Shown here: positions 36,093 through 44,815 of the stretch, in pieces
Layout of the letters: the number at the start of each line of letters is the position of its first letter
Numbering within the stretch: the stretch's first letter is position 1
Assembly: GCF_022397955.1 (NCBI RefSeq)
Contig: NZ_JAKEUQ010000003.1
Location: forward strand, 190,678 to 254,677
Direction of reading: 5' to 3'
From: Vibrio sp. Isolate32
GTDB lineage: Bacteria > Pseudomonadota > Gammaproteobacteria > Enterobacterales > Vibrionaceae
DNA: 64,000 nt
Notes under the pieces: model-generated
Databases searched by the model: none
Seen by the model: the letters and a program-made list of their open reading frames with translations, nothing else
What the model was told of the DNA's origin: nothing
Translations under genes and position numbers: made by a program

Positions 36093-37448
36093 TTGATCAC
36101 CGTTGATAAACAAGATGCGATAACACTCAAAATTAACCATGCAATGGCTAAAACCAAAAAGCTCGACATGGATGTTTATCTATTCATTCCCGGTGAACTT
36201 GGACTCACTCCAGAAGTACTTTCTGAGAGCGCATTTTTCTATAGCTCAATCACTCAGAAACGCGCGTACTACAGTGATAAAACACTACTGCCTCTGGTAC
36301 ACAGCCGTTTGGCAAAACGTGGACGACTGTCTACCACTCAATACCGTGTAAGTTTGAGCTTGTTCGCCTACCAATATGTTATTGCATTAGATAAAGCAGT
36401 CAGCAGCTTAAACAAAAATAATAGTGACGACGTAACGGCAGACGAAGTGGATGAAGTTATCGAACTGGCTTTAGACATATTAAAGAAGCTACGTCGAAGT
36501 ATCCCATATGAAGAAAACCTGAAACGCTACTACGCCAATATAGACAACTATCTATCTTGGTACACTGAGCAAAAATTCCTGTCTTTAGTTTCGCATATGC
36601 CACGTGGTAGCGAATATTCAACCATCAAAGAGCGTCTTTTAACCCTTTGCGACAAAGAGACCGCTCACCGAAAACTGAACCGATACAACTCAACCAAGGT
36701 ACGAGAAGACGTAACCCGCTTGAGTAACAAAATGCGCTTGCTGCGTCGTTTGATTGAGCACCCTATCGTACTCAAAGAGAAAACCACCTCAATGGGTAAA
36801 AACGTTAAACGAGCTGTGAAAGGTGTTGCGACAGGCTTGGTGATGGTGGTTGTAACCACAACAGTTATCTTGGCCCGAGATTTCCTGGGAGAGATTACCG
36901 CTTCTTTCATTGTAGCGATGTCTTTCATCTATGCGCTACGCGAGATTTTCAAAGACGATTTAAGAGATATTCTTTGGCGCTGGCTACGTAAAGGCAAGCC
37001 AAAGTGGAAACGCCGTTATTACGATCCAACGACCAATAAGTCAGTTGGTCATAAACTCGAGTGGTTGGACTACGCAAGCTTTTCTAAACTCGCTGACCGC
37101 ATTCAGTCGATACGAAAGAAACGTGTGGTGCAGCGTGAAGAGCAAATCTTGCATTATCGCTCACATACGGAGATGTCGACATCAACGTTTATGAGTGGCT
37201 ACGAGGAAACGCGTGAAACCTTATCGATCAGCCTAAGAGCGCTGACACGCTTAATGGATAAGGGCTCAAATAAGATTTATCGATTGAATGAAGGCCAAGT
37301 GAGTCGAGAGTCCGTTGAGAAGCGTCACCTACTCAACCTGATCATCAAAGAGAACAACCACGACAACGAACCAACTTACTATCGTTGGAAGATCGTCATG
37401 AACCGTTCAAAGATTGTCGATATCGAGCAAATCACACAAGAGTCATAG
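36093..37448 (+). CDS. Membrane protein of unknown function
   Basis: A 451-residue protein without a family I recognise. The start is TTG at 36093 with a strong TAGGAG six bases upstream. Residues about 1-230 are soluble, rich in charged helices; two membrane segments follow at about 247-285 ('VATGLVMVVVTTTVIL' and 'ASFIVAMSFIYAL'); a basic cytoplasmic-looking part follows ('WRWLRKGKPKWKRRYY'), then a C-terminal beta-rich domain ending 'YYRWKIVMNRSKIVDIEQI'. It is divergent from cvfB with only about 97 bp between start codons and ends in a strong terminator. The composition is like its neighbours, so recent transfer is unlikely. Confidence 0.75.
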   Translation: MITVDKQDAITLKINHAMAKTKKLDMDVYLFIPGELGLTPEVLSESAFFYSSITQKRAYYSDKTLLPLVHSRLAKRGRLSTTQYRVSLSLFAYQYVIALDKAVSSLNKNNSDDVTADEVDEVIELALDILKKLRRSIPYEENLKRYYANIDNYLSWYTEQKFLSLVSHMPRGSEYSTIKERLLTLCDKETAHRKLNRYNSTKVREDVTRLSNKMRLLRRLIEHPIVLKEKTTSMGKNVKRAVKGVATGLVMVVVTTTVILARDFLGEITASFIVAMSFIYALREIFKDDLRDILWRWLRKGKPKWKRRYYDPTTNKSVGHKLEWLDYASFSKLADRIQSIRKKRVVQREEQILHYRSHTEMSTSTFMSGYEETRETLSISLRALTRLMDKGSNKIYRLNEGQVSRESVEKRHLLNLIIKENNHDNEPTYYRWKIVMNRSKIVDIEQITQES

Positions 37449-37471
37449 AACTACTGCAAATCGTGCGATTA

Positions 37472-37506
37472 CGGTATGTGGATATAGATTCACATACCAT
37501 TTTTTT
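37472..37506 (+). terminator. Terminator after the 451-residue membrane protein gene
   Basis: The 8-bp stem GGTATGTG/CACATACC with a ten-base loop is followed by seven T residues. Confidence 0.88.
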
Positions 37507-37549
37507 AGATCGAACCCCACCCAATATCATTATGAACTGGTATTTGTGG

Positions 37550-38035
37550 CTACTTCTTTGATGGGATCTTTTTGATAGAAAGCGTGAGCGTGAATTCTGC
37601 CATTGGCTCATCGCCATGCAGAGATGGGCATGTTGCGATAATGGTTACTGGCTGATTCACTCGCTCCCCGGTTGACATGGTTTCAGCCAACATAGTGTTG
37701 ATCAACTCACCATCAGTACAAGTGAAATGCACATCACCTTCAGGGCGCTTCAAAAAGTTACCAGTCACCTCTTTAAACGCTAAAGATATCTTTTCACCTT
37801 GCTGTTGTGATTTACTCATCGCAAGAAACCCCCCTGCCAAATCAGCACCGACAGCTAAAACACCGAAGTACATGCTATTTAGATGGTTTTTGGTTCGTCT
37901 TCTGAGCGGAATTTTCACCTCTACACGCTCGTTGTCGAGTACCAGAAGCTTTGGTCGACACAGCCAGATAAGTGGGACTTTGAAAAAGCCAAACATGCTT
38001 AAATAGAAATTTGCTTTTTGTAGAGGGGTTAACAT
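37550..38035 (-). CDS. DUF4442 hotdog-fold thioesterase-like protein
   Basis: The 161-residue protein has the DUF4442/PaaI hotdog layout: 'RRRTKNHLNSMYFGVLAVGADLAGG' with the asparagine and helix of the active-site region, followed by strands. Members are putative acyl-CoA thioesterases. The start is placed at the ATG at 38035 because AGGTGA precedes it at proper distance; the GTG at 38044 lies inside that Shine-Dalgarno. Substrate unknown. It is convergent with the membrane protein gene. Confidence 0.8.
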   Translation of the reverse strand: MLTPLQKANFYLSMFGFFKVPLIWLCRPKLLVLDNERVEVKIPLRRRTKNHLNSMYFGVLAVGADLAGGFLAMSKSQQQGEKISLAFKEVTGNFLKRPEGDVHFTCTDGELINTMLAETMSTGERVNQPVTIIATCPSLHGDEPMAEFTLTLSIKKIPSKK

Positions 38036-38107
38036 TCGAATCACCTAGCCTAATTAGTCATCAGACCAGTTAATCGACTAACGATTTAAATGTCAAAAAA
38101 ATGTTAC

Positions 38108-38146
38108 AAAAAAGAGATGTCATCACACAATGATATCTCTTTTATT
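38108..38146 (-). terminator. Terminator of the PpsA-barrel-like gene
   Basis: An interrupted stem (AAAGAGAT-TCAT with ATGA-ATCTCTTT) reads on the minus strand into six T residues, 65 bp after the stop codon of the upstream gene. Confidence 0.82.
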
Positions 38147-38211
38147 CTCAAGGTGTTAGCGCTTCGTATCAACTCATACAGCAAATTGATTAATTAAAGC
38201 AATAAGTGAAA

Positions 38212-39099
38212 TTATGCCGTTACGACGGTTTCAACACCTTCAAGATCTGCGATATAACCTTGTAAGCGCGGATAATCAACTAGGCCTTGAGTCACAAGCA
38301 AAACGGGTTTCTTAGCGTTGTGTGTCGCTTTCACAATCATGTCTAACAGCGTAATTACCGCTTCGTTTTGTGGGTCAAAAGCATGCTGCTGCGCTTCATT
38401 CTGCTTATCAACACCAAGCGTGAAAGACGCTAAACTGTCGACATTCACTACCACACCATCAAAGTAATGCAGCAGACGTTCACTCAGTAGAACGGCAGAT
38501 GGCACATCACATGAGAACAACACCTTCAAGCCATTCAAACCACGAGGCAAACCTTGCTCTGCAAGTAAATCGATGATCTTAGCCGCGTCGCTTAATGCGC
38601 GCACGTAAGGAATCACCACTTCAACATTAATACCTTGCTCGCGCAGAGCCTTAACGACCTGACACTCCAAAGCAAACGCTTTGCTGTACTCTGACATCGA
38701 ATAACGAGCAACACCACGAACACCAAGTGCTGGGTTCACTTCTTCCACTTCGCAATTGCCACCTAACAGCGAACGAAAGCCGTAACTGTCAGCGTTGCTT
38801 AACGCGATACGCACAGAAGTATGATTGGGTTGAACTGCAGCTTGAATCGCCGTGACCAAGGTAGAAACGAAATGTTCATCAACGCTTTTGCCACCAAGAA
38901 TGGCGTCTAGAGAGGTTTTCTCTATATCAGAAAGTGTATCTAAATGGCTTTCAATACTTGGATGGTAGAAGACACGATCCATGACCAATTCAGAGAGAGA
39001 GACGTATAAGTGGTTGGAATTATTATTATCGTTATAAGAAGGCAGCACATCGCCTAAGACCAGTTCTGGGTGCAAAGTGCTTTGATTTTCTTGAGTCAT
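38212..39099 (-). CDS. Stand-alone PEP-utilising-enzyme barrel, PpsA C-terminal-like, probably catalytically dead
   Basis: The 295-residue protein aligns with only the C-terminal TIM barrel of phosphoenolpyruvate synthase (PpsA is about 795 residues). Shared landmarks are 'NPALGVRGVARYS' (PpsA 'NPMLGFRGAGRY'), 'AFALECQVVKALR', 'VVIPYVRAL' and 'EQGLPRGLNGLKVLF'. The catalytic cysteine of the PpsA 'ICGQGPSD' motif is Val269 here ('LVTQGLVD'); the metal-binding glutamate is Asp198. The nucleotide-binding and phosphohistidine domains are missing. It has a good GGAG site. It is divergent from an AroH-type DAHP synthase; in E. coli ppsA and aroH are near neighbours. A binding or regulatory role is possible; enzyme activity as PEP synthase is unlikely. 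Confidence 0.8.
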   Translation of the reverse strand: MTQENQSTLHPELVLGDVLPSYNDNNNSNHLYVSLSELVMDRVFYHPSIESHLDTLSDIEKTSLDAILGGKSVDEHFVSTLVTAIQAAVQPNHTSVRIALSNADSYGFRSLLGGNCEVEEVNPALGVRGVARYSMSEYSKAFALECQVVKALREQGINVEVVIPYVRALSDAAKIIDLLAEQGLPRGLNGLKVLFSCDVPSAVLLSERLLHYFDGVVVNVDSLASFTLGVDKQNEAQQHAFDPQNEAVITLLDMIVKATHNAKKPVLLVTQGLVDYPRLQGYIADLEGVETVVTA

Positions 39100-39306
39100 T
39101 GCTGCTCCAGCATTTTTATGTTGTGTTCAAACGAAAATACCGATAGCTGCCTGTTAATACAAGTGAAAATCCCGTATTTAGCGTCGGGCTGCTGATAAAA
39201 ATAAGAATATTAGTAATAACAGAGATAACTTTGACTTAAGAGAGTTTATTCCTCGGTTCAATTCCGCTATCTTAACCACTTCGCAATAGAATAAAAAAGC
39301 TATCAC

Positions 39307-40365
39307 ATGCCATTAAAAACTGATGAGTTGAGAACCCAAGCTCTGGGTCCTATGCCAACTCCTGCCGAATTAGGCAACGCACACCCGATTACTGACGACG
39401 TTGCTGAGCGTATTGCAAATTCTCGCCGCCAAATCGAAGATATCCTAACTGGTCGTGATAACCGCCTATTAGTTATAGTAGGCCCTTGCTCTGTTCACGA
39501 TACAGAAGCGGCACTTGATTACGCTGAGCGCCTGAGCAAAATTCAAGAACAATACAAAGACGAATTGTTTGTTGTAATGAGAACCTACTTCGAAAAACCT
39601 CGCACGGTTGTAGGTTGGAAAGGTCTAATTACCGATCCAAACCTTGATGGTTCATACGCACTAGAAACAGGTTTAAACAAAGCACGTCAGCTTCTGCTTG
39701 ATATCAACAAGCTTGGCCTAGCAACCGCGACTGAGTTCCTTGATATGATCACGGGTCAATACATTGCAGACCTTATCACTTGGGGCGCAATTGGCGCTCG
39801 TACAACAGAGTCTCAGATTCACCGTGAAATGGCTTCAGCACTGTCTTGTCCTGTTGGCTTCAAAAACGCGACAAACGGCAACATCAAGATCGCTATTGAT
39901 GCAATTCGTGCATCAATAGCTTCTCACTACTTCTACTCACCAGATAAAAATGGTCGTATGACGGTTTACCGCACTTCAGGCAACCCATACGGTCACGTTA
40001 TTCTACGTGGTGGTGATAAAGGTCCAAACTTTGATGCAGAATCTGTTGATAACGCATGTAAGCAACTTGCTGAGTTCGACCTACCTCAACGTTTAGTCGT
40101 AGATTTCAGCCATGCTAACTGTGAAAAGCAACACCGCAAACAGTTAGACGTTGCAAAAGACATCTGTGAACAGATCAAATCTAACAAAAATCAAATTGCA
40201 GGCATCATGGCGGAAAGCTTCATAAAAGAAGGTAACCAGCCAATGACGGATATCAACAACCTGGAATACGGCAAGTCGATTACCGATCCATGTCTAAGCT
40301 GGGAAGATACCGCGACAATGTTAGACATGCTTGCAACAGCAATTAAAGATAGAAACTTAGCTTAA
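39307..40365 (+). CDS. aroH: 3-deoxy-7-phosphoheptulonate (DAHP) synthase, AroH-like
   Basis: The 352-residue protein is a class I DAHP synthase, joining PEP and erythrose 4-phosphate in the first step of aromatic synthesis. Motifs include 'GPCSVHD', 'FEKPRTVVGWKGL', 'WGAIGARTTESQ' and 'DFSHANCEKQ'. The sequence is closer to the tryptophan-sensitive AroH than to AroF or AroG, for example 'KTDELRT' at the N-terminus and 'DKNGRMTVYRTSGNPYGH'. It is divergent from the PpsA-barrel gene and 12 bp upstream of yajQ. No clear TrpR or TyrR site was found in the 207-bp upstream region. Confidence 0.92.
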   Translation: MPLKTDELRTQALGPMPTPAELGNAHPITDDVAERIANSRRQIEDILTGRDNRLLVIVGPCSVHDTEAALDYAERLSKIQEQYKDELFVVMRTYFEKPRTVVGWKGLITDPNLDGSYALETGLNKARQLLLDINKLGLATATEFLDMITGQYIADLITWGAIGARTTESQIHREMASALSCPVGFKNATNGNIKIAIDAIRASIASHYFYSPDKNGRMTVYRTSGNPYGHVILRGGDKGPNFDAESVDNACKQLAEFDLPQRLVVDFSHANCEKQHRKQLDVAKDICEQIKSNKNQIAGIMAESFIKEGNQPMTDINNLEYGKSITDPCLSWEDTATMLDMLATAIKDRNLA

Positions 40366-40377
40366 GGAAATAACACA

Positions 40378-40860
40378 ATGCCATCATTTGACATTATCTC
40401 TGAAGTAGAAGCAGTAGAACTGCGTAACGCGGTAGACAACGCAAACCGTGAACTATCGACTCGTTTCGATTTCCGCGGCGTTGAAGCAAGCTTTGATTAC
40501 AAAGATGAATCAGTAAAATTGACTGCTCAAGACGATTTTCAACTGAAGCAAATGCGCGATATCCTTCGTAGCAACCTAACAAAGCGTAATGTTGATCCTA
40601 ACGCGATGGAAGCAAAAGCGGCAGACCAAACAGGTCGCACTTGGCACCAAACGGTTATCTTTAAGCAAGGCATTGAAACTGATGTAGCTAAGAAAATTGT
40701 TAAGCTAATCAAAGACAACAAAGTTAAAGTTCAAGCTTCTATCCAAGGCGACAAAGTTCGTGTAACAGGTAAGAAACGCGATGATCTACAAGCTGTTATG
40801 GCTCTAGTTCGCAGCGGTGAACTTGGTCAACCATTCCAGTTTGACAACTTCCGCGACTAA
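40378..40860 (+). CDS. YajQ family nucleotide-binding protein
   Basis: The 160-residue protein is a full-length YajQ: '[20 protein letters not shown]' at the start and '[15 protein letters not shown]', with the end '[11 protein letters not shown]'. The fold is two ferredoxin-like domains. Members bind nucleotides; the Xanthomonas homologue binds cyclic di-GMP. It follows aroH by 12 bp with AAGGA upstream and is probably co-transcribed. Exact role uncertain. Confidence 0.95.
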   Translation: MPSFDIISEVEAVELRNAVDNANRELSTRFDFRGVEASFDYKDESVKLTAQDDFQLKQMRDILRSNLTKRNVDPNAMEAKAADQTGRTWHQTVIFKQGIETDVAKKIVKLIKDNKVKVQASIQGDKVRVTGKKRDDLQAVMALVRSGELGQPFQFDNFRD

Positions 40861-40929
40861 TTTTTGAGTGTGAGCGATCGCTTATTTCGGTTGCTCATTC
40901 ATCATCACAATGTCATGTTTGGAAAGCAG

Positions 40930-40964
40930 AAAGCCACTTCTTTATAGGAAGTGGCTTTATATTT
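40930..40964. terminator. Terminator between yajQ and the CysG-like gene
   Basis: An 11-bp stem AAAGCCACTTC/GAAGTGGCTTT lies between convergent genes. The plus-strand tail is TATATTT and the minus side has TCTGC, so it works best for yajQ. Confidence 0.75.
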
Positions 40965-41009
40965 ATCAGGACAGTTTAAATCGAAGTTCCTAGTTGGTAA
41001 TCAGCCAAC

Positions 41010-41951
41010 TCAACTAAGTACTTTGGCCGCTGACAATTTTAGGTCTTTGCCGGCCAACAAATTAAACTCTACGCTTGCTGGTGGAATAAACACACACACT
41101 CGCAATTTCTCAGATCTTGCCTGCTCAAGCTTGGTTGATAGCTCTCCGCTGTTAGCATAGCTCTCTCTTTCTGCGTCTCGGCGGCACAGGTCGACAAATT
41201 CGAATGGACAATCGCTCGGTGAAAGTACGAGTTCTGCCTCCTGCATCAAACGTAAAGCCTTCATAGACAGCAACTCAACGTCATGCTCGAATTCAATCCA
41301 AGTCACCTGTCCTTCACTATTAATGCCTTCCGTTAGCGCTTGCTGGTAGTAAAACTCCAACTGCTCTCTGTCAGTCACCAGCTCAATAAAACTGGATGAC
41401 AAGAAACGCTCCCAAAACTTACGACGCTCGTCGACGGTTGGGAATGACTCTTTGATCGAATTGCGTTTTGATGCACCGAAGTTTGCTATCAAGCCTATAT
41501 TTTGTGGCAATACCGTTTCGAGTTTTTCTCTAATATTTCTCACCAAAACAGGGGATGCACCACCACTAGAGATCGCAATTTGGATTCTTCCACGATTTAT
41601 CATTGAAGGTGTAATGAAGTCGCAGTATGGCAAATCATCGACCACATTGACAAGAATACCCATTTTTTTTGCATCATTATATACTTGGTGATTTAGGCTT
41701 GGATTGTCTGTTGTCGCCCATACCTGAAGGTAATTTTTCGAAATAATTTGCGACGAGTAAAAGTTTTGTACCCAGTGAAGTTGGCCTTCATCGACAAGCT
41801 GCTTTAAGTAAGGTGCTACCTTGGGAGACACCAAAGTCACATTGGCACCAGCGCGTAGCAAGCTATCGACTTTACGGCAAGCAACCTCACCTCCACCAAC
41901 CACTAAGATTGGCTTATTTTCTACATCCAAAAACATTGGGAAATAACGCAT
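41010..41951 (-). CDS. Precorrin-2 dehydrogenase/ferrochelatase (CysG N-terminal type) with a decayed methyltransferase tail
   Basis: The 313-residue protein corresponds to the N-terminal half of CysG: Rossmann motif 'VVGGGEVACRK' (17-27), 'VNVVDDLPYCDFITPSMI' with the conserved aspartate (about 101-118) and 'AISSGGASPVLVR' (127-138). It oxidises precorrin-2 to sirohydrochlorin and may insert iron for sirohaem. The last 95 residues look like a truncated start of the CysG uroporphyrinogen methyltransferase domain: 'ELLSMKALRLMQEAELVL' and 'FVDLCRRDAERESY' match CysG 'LLTLKGLQQIQQADIVV' and 'IMNLVRRDADRV'. The glycine-rich SAM loop (GPGD) is replaced by 'EFEHD', so the tail cannot be a working methyltransferase. 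A separate enzyme must supply precorrin-2. Confidence 0.88.
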   Translation of the reverse strand: MRYFPMFLDVENKPILVVGGGEVACRKVDSLLRAGANVTLVSPKVAPYLKQLVDEGQLHWVQNFYSSQIISKNYLQVWATTDNPSLNHQVYNDAKKMGILVNVVDDLPYCDFITPSMINRGRIQIAISSGGASPVLVRNIREKLETVLPQNIGLIANFGASKRNSIKESFPTVDERRKFWERFLSSSFIELVTDREQLEFYYQQALTEGINSEGQVTWIEFEHDVELLSMKALRLMQEAELVLSPSDCPFEFVDLCRRDAERESYANSGELSTKLEQARSEKLRVCVFIPPASVEFNLLAGKDLKLSAAKVLS

Positions 41952-42431
41952 GTTCTTCCTTGAGACTACTTCAATAACTATTCAGCCATGCTACCAAATT
42001 TGGAGAATATTCATAACTACCGAAGTGCAATAAAAATAGTTATTGACCAAATTTCAATCTTATTTAAGGTTAATGCTCCACAACCGTGACATTCATTCAG
42101 AATATTTATCTAGTCGATTATCAATATAAAACTCTAAATCTCGTTGCACCAACAGTGTGAACCGTTGCACCATTTACATTCAGTTAACATTTGGTCATTC
42201 TAATTGTGTTCGGATTTGTGATTTCATTCAAAATTCTTTTTAAATTATACATTTGTGAAACTGCGGATCCTTTCCTAACCTTATAAACAGTTGCTTAAAT
42301 CGCACACAGATTCATTTGCAAAATGCAACTCTTGTAATTTGAGCAACAAGGTCATAGAAAACGCAACACATAAGAGACACTCAAACGAGCACGAGTATCA
42401 GGTGTCACCTGGTTAACAAGGAAGGATACAA
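41952..42431 (+). promoter_or_regulatory. Long upstream region of the aap operon with direct repeats and a CRP-like site
   Basis: The 480-bp gap holds a direct repeat CGTTGCACCA at 42142-42151 and 42163-42172, exactly 21 bp (two helical turns) apart. A CRP-like sequence TGTGATTTCATTCAAA lies at 42217-42232. No small gene is visible. The arrangement suggests a regulated promoter for aapJ; the regulator is unknown. NtrC is one candidate because TGCACC resembles its half-site. Confidence 0.5.
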
Positions 42432-43460
42432 ATGACAAATAAACTAACACTTCTTGCTTCAGTAGTAGCTGCATCAACTGCGATGGTGGCAACATCAGCA
42501 TCAGCGGAAGAAAGCACTCTGGACAAAGTCACATCTCAAGGCTTCTTAACTTGTGGTGTAAGTACAGGTCTTCCAGGGTTCTCTAACCCAAACTCAAAAG
42601 GTGAATGGGAAGGAATCGATGTTGAGTATTGTCAAGCTCTTGCAGCGGCTGTACTCGGTGACAAGACTAAAGTTAAGTATGTACCTCTAACAGCAAAAGA
42701 GCGTTTCACTGCGCTTCAATCTGGCGAAATCGACGTACTGTCTCGTAACACAACATGGACACTGCATCGTGACACGGCTCTAGGTCTGAACTTCGTAGGC
42801 GTTAACTACTACGATGGTCAAGGCTTCATGGTTAAGAAAGATCTTGGCCTAACCAGCGCTCTAGAACTTGATGGCGCTTCTGTATGTGTCCAATCAGGTA
42901 CAACGACTGAGCTAAACCTAGCCGATTACTTCCGTAATAACGGCATGTCTTACAAGCCAGTGGTATTTGATACTGCAGCACAAACATCTAAAGGTTTCGA
43001 CGCAGGTCGTTGTGATGTGCTAACTACCGACCAATCTGGTCTATACGCACTTCGCTTAAACCTAGCTGATCCAAAATCTGCACAAGTACTTCCTGAAATC
43101 ATCTCTAAAGAGCCTCTTGGCCCAGTTGTACGTCAAGATGATGACAAATGGTTCAACGTTGCTAAGTGGACACTTTCAGCAATGGTTAATGCGGAAGAAT
43201 ACGGCATCTCTTCTAAAAATGCTGACGAAATGCTTAAGTCAAAAGATCCAAACATCAAGCGTATTCTTGGTGTAGACGGTCCTAAAGGTAAAGGCCTTGG
43301 CATCCGTGACGACTGGGGTTACCAAGTAATCAAGCAAGTTGGTAACTACGGTGAGAGTTTCGAGCGTACTGTTGGTACAGGTTCTCCACTTCAAATCGAT
43401 CGTGGTGTAAATGCATTATGGAATGCGGGCGGCTTTATGTACGCTCCACCAATCCGTTAA
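42432..43460 (+). CDS. aapJ: AapJ/BztA-type amino-acid ABC transporter, periplasmic binding protein
   Basis: The 342-residue protein has a signal peptide ('VVAASTAMVATSASA') and the family-3 solute-binding fold with 'GFLTCGVSTGLPGFSNPNSKGEWEGIDVEYC' type start, matching general L-amino-acid binding proteins (AapJ, BztA). A strong AAGGAAGG lies upstream. It is the first gene of aapJQMP and is followed by a stem-loop that would favour its higher expression. Expected ligands are polar and acidic amino acids. Confidence 0.92.
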   Translation: MTNKLTLLASVVAASTAMVATSASAEESTLDKVTSQGFLTCGVSTGLPGFSNPNSKGEWEGIDVEYCQALAAAVLGDKTKVKYVPLTAKERFTALQSGEIDVLSRNTTWTLHRDTALGLNFVGVNYYDGQGFMVKKDLGLTSALELDGASVCVQSGTTTELNLADYFRNNGMSYKPVVFDTAAQTSKGFDAGRCDVLTTDQSGLYALRLNLADPKSAQVLPEIISKEPLGPVVRQDDDKWFNVAKWTLSAMVNAEEYGISSKNADEMLKSKDPNIKRILGVDGPKGKGLGIRDDWGYQVIKQVGNYGESFERTVGTGSPLQIDRGVNALWNAGGFMYAPPIR

Positions 43461-43555
43461 TAGCACACGACGTGATCACTTGTTCGTAAACGTTACTATC
43501 AAGCTTTTTTAGCGCGATAGCAACAACCCGAAGAATGAATAATTGAGTAACACGA

Positions 43556-43580
43556 TTTAGGGCGGTTTTTCCGCCCTAAA
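43556..43580 (+). other. Stem-loop between aapJ and aapQ
   Basis: A perfect 10-bp stem TTTAGGGCGG/CCGCCCTAAA with a five-T loop sits 95 bp after the aapJ stop and 29 bp before aapQ. There is no following T-run, so it looks like an mRNA-stabilising or partial-termination element that keeps binding-protein levels above permease levels. Confidence 0.75.
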
Positions 43581-43608
43581 TATTAAATGGATTTGAGGTT
43601 ATTGCAGT

Positions 43609-44814
43609 ATGAAACCTAACAACACTCTTACTCCTTCCCAGGAAAAGCCCGAAGCTAAAAGTGCTAACCTGTTATACAACCCGACTTTTCGATCTGTTAT
43701 TTTCCAGATAATCGCCATCGGAGCACTTGGCGCCTTCTTCTATGCAATCGTAAACAATGCCCTTACCAACCTAGAGGCCCGAGGCATCGCCACTGGTTTT
43801 GACTTTTTAAGTCAAGAGGCGGGTTTTGGTATCGGCCTTACCCTCGTCGAGTACGACGAAACCTTCTCATATGGTCGAACTTTCGTTATCGGCTTATTAA
43901 ACACCGCTTTGGTATCAGTACTAGGCATTATTCTAGCGACTGTACTTGGTTTCACTATGGGCGTCGCTCGACTGTCAACTAACTGGCTAGTGAGCCGTTT
44001 TGCAGCGATATACATTGAAATCTTCCGAAATATCCCACTACTACTTCAAATCTTCTTTTGGTATTTCGCGGTTCTTCAATCTCTCCCATCTGCAAGACAG
44101 AGTCTCAGTTTGGGCGAAGCTATTTTCCTAAACGTGCGTGGTCTTTACTTGCCGGCTCCTGTTCTTGAACAAGGAAGCAGCTTCGTTCTCGCCGCGTTAA
44201 TTATTGGCGTCATCGCCACTATCATCATTAATATTTGGGCTAACAACAAACAGAAACTTACTGGCCAACAAACCCCTATGTTTCGAATCGCATTGAGCTT
44301 GATCGTCTGTCTACCTCTAGTTGTCTACTTTGTCCTTGGCATGCCTCTTTCAGCTGAATACCCAGAACTGAAAGGCTTTAACTTTAGAGGTGGCATAAGT
44401 ATCATCCCTGAATTAGCCGCTCTTGTATTAGCACTAAGCATCTATACGGCATCTTTCATCGCAGAGATCGTTCGTTCTGGTATTAATGCGGTTAGCCACG
44501 GCCAAACCGAAGCTGCGATGTCTCTAGGTCTTCCTCGAGCTCGCACGTTAAAGCTGGTTATTATTCCTCAAGCGCTGCGAATCATTATTCCACCGCTAAC
44601 TAGCCAATACTTAAACCTCACTAAGAACTCTTCGTTAGCAATGGCTATTGGCTACCCTGACTTAGTTTCTGTGTTCGCAGGTACAACTCTCAACCAAACA
44701 GGTCAAGCTATCGAAATCATTGCCATGACCATGGGTGTATACCTAACGCTAAGCTTATTGACCTCTGCGTTAATGAATATCTATAACCGTAAAGTAGCAT
44801 TGGTGGAGAGATAA
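43609..44814 (+). CDS. aapQ: AapQ-type amino-acid ABC permease
   Basis: The 401-residue membrane protein is a His/Glu/Gln-type permease with about eight segments and the ATPase-coupling EAA loop 'GQTEAAMSLGLPRARTLKLVIIPQA' near residue 300. The extended N-terminal part is typical of AapQ/BztB. It ends one base before aapM begins. Confidence 0.92.
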   Translation: MKPNNTLTPSQEKPEAKSANLLYNPTFRSVIFQIIAIGALGAFFYAIVNNALTNLEARGIATGFDFLSQEAGFGIGLTLVEYDETFSYGRTFVIGLLNTALVSVLGIILATVLGFTMGVARLSTNWLVSRFAAIYIEIFRNIPLLLQIFFWYFAVLQSLPSARQSLSLGEAIFLNVRGLYLPAPVLEQGSSFVLAALIIGVIATIIINIWANNKQKLTGQQTPMFRIALSLIVCLPLVVYFVLGMPLSAEYPELKGFNFRGGISIIPELAALVLALSIYTASFIAEIVRSGINAVSHGQTEAAMSLGLPRARTLKLVIIPQALRIIIPPLTSQYLNLTKNSSLAMAIGYPDLVSVFAGTTLNQTGQAIEIIAMTMGVYLTLSLLTSALMNIYNRKVALVER

Positions 44815-44815
44815 T

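Noticed and set aside
39250..39275. tRNA-like T-loop sequence GGTTCAATTCC
   Set aside because: No acceptor or anticodon stems can be built around it; it is a chance match upstream of aroH.
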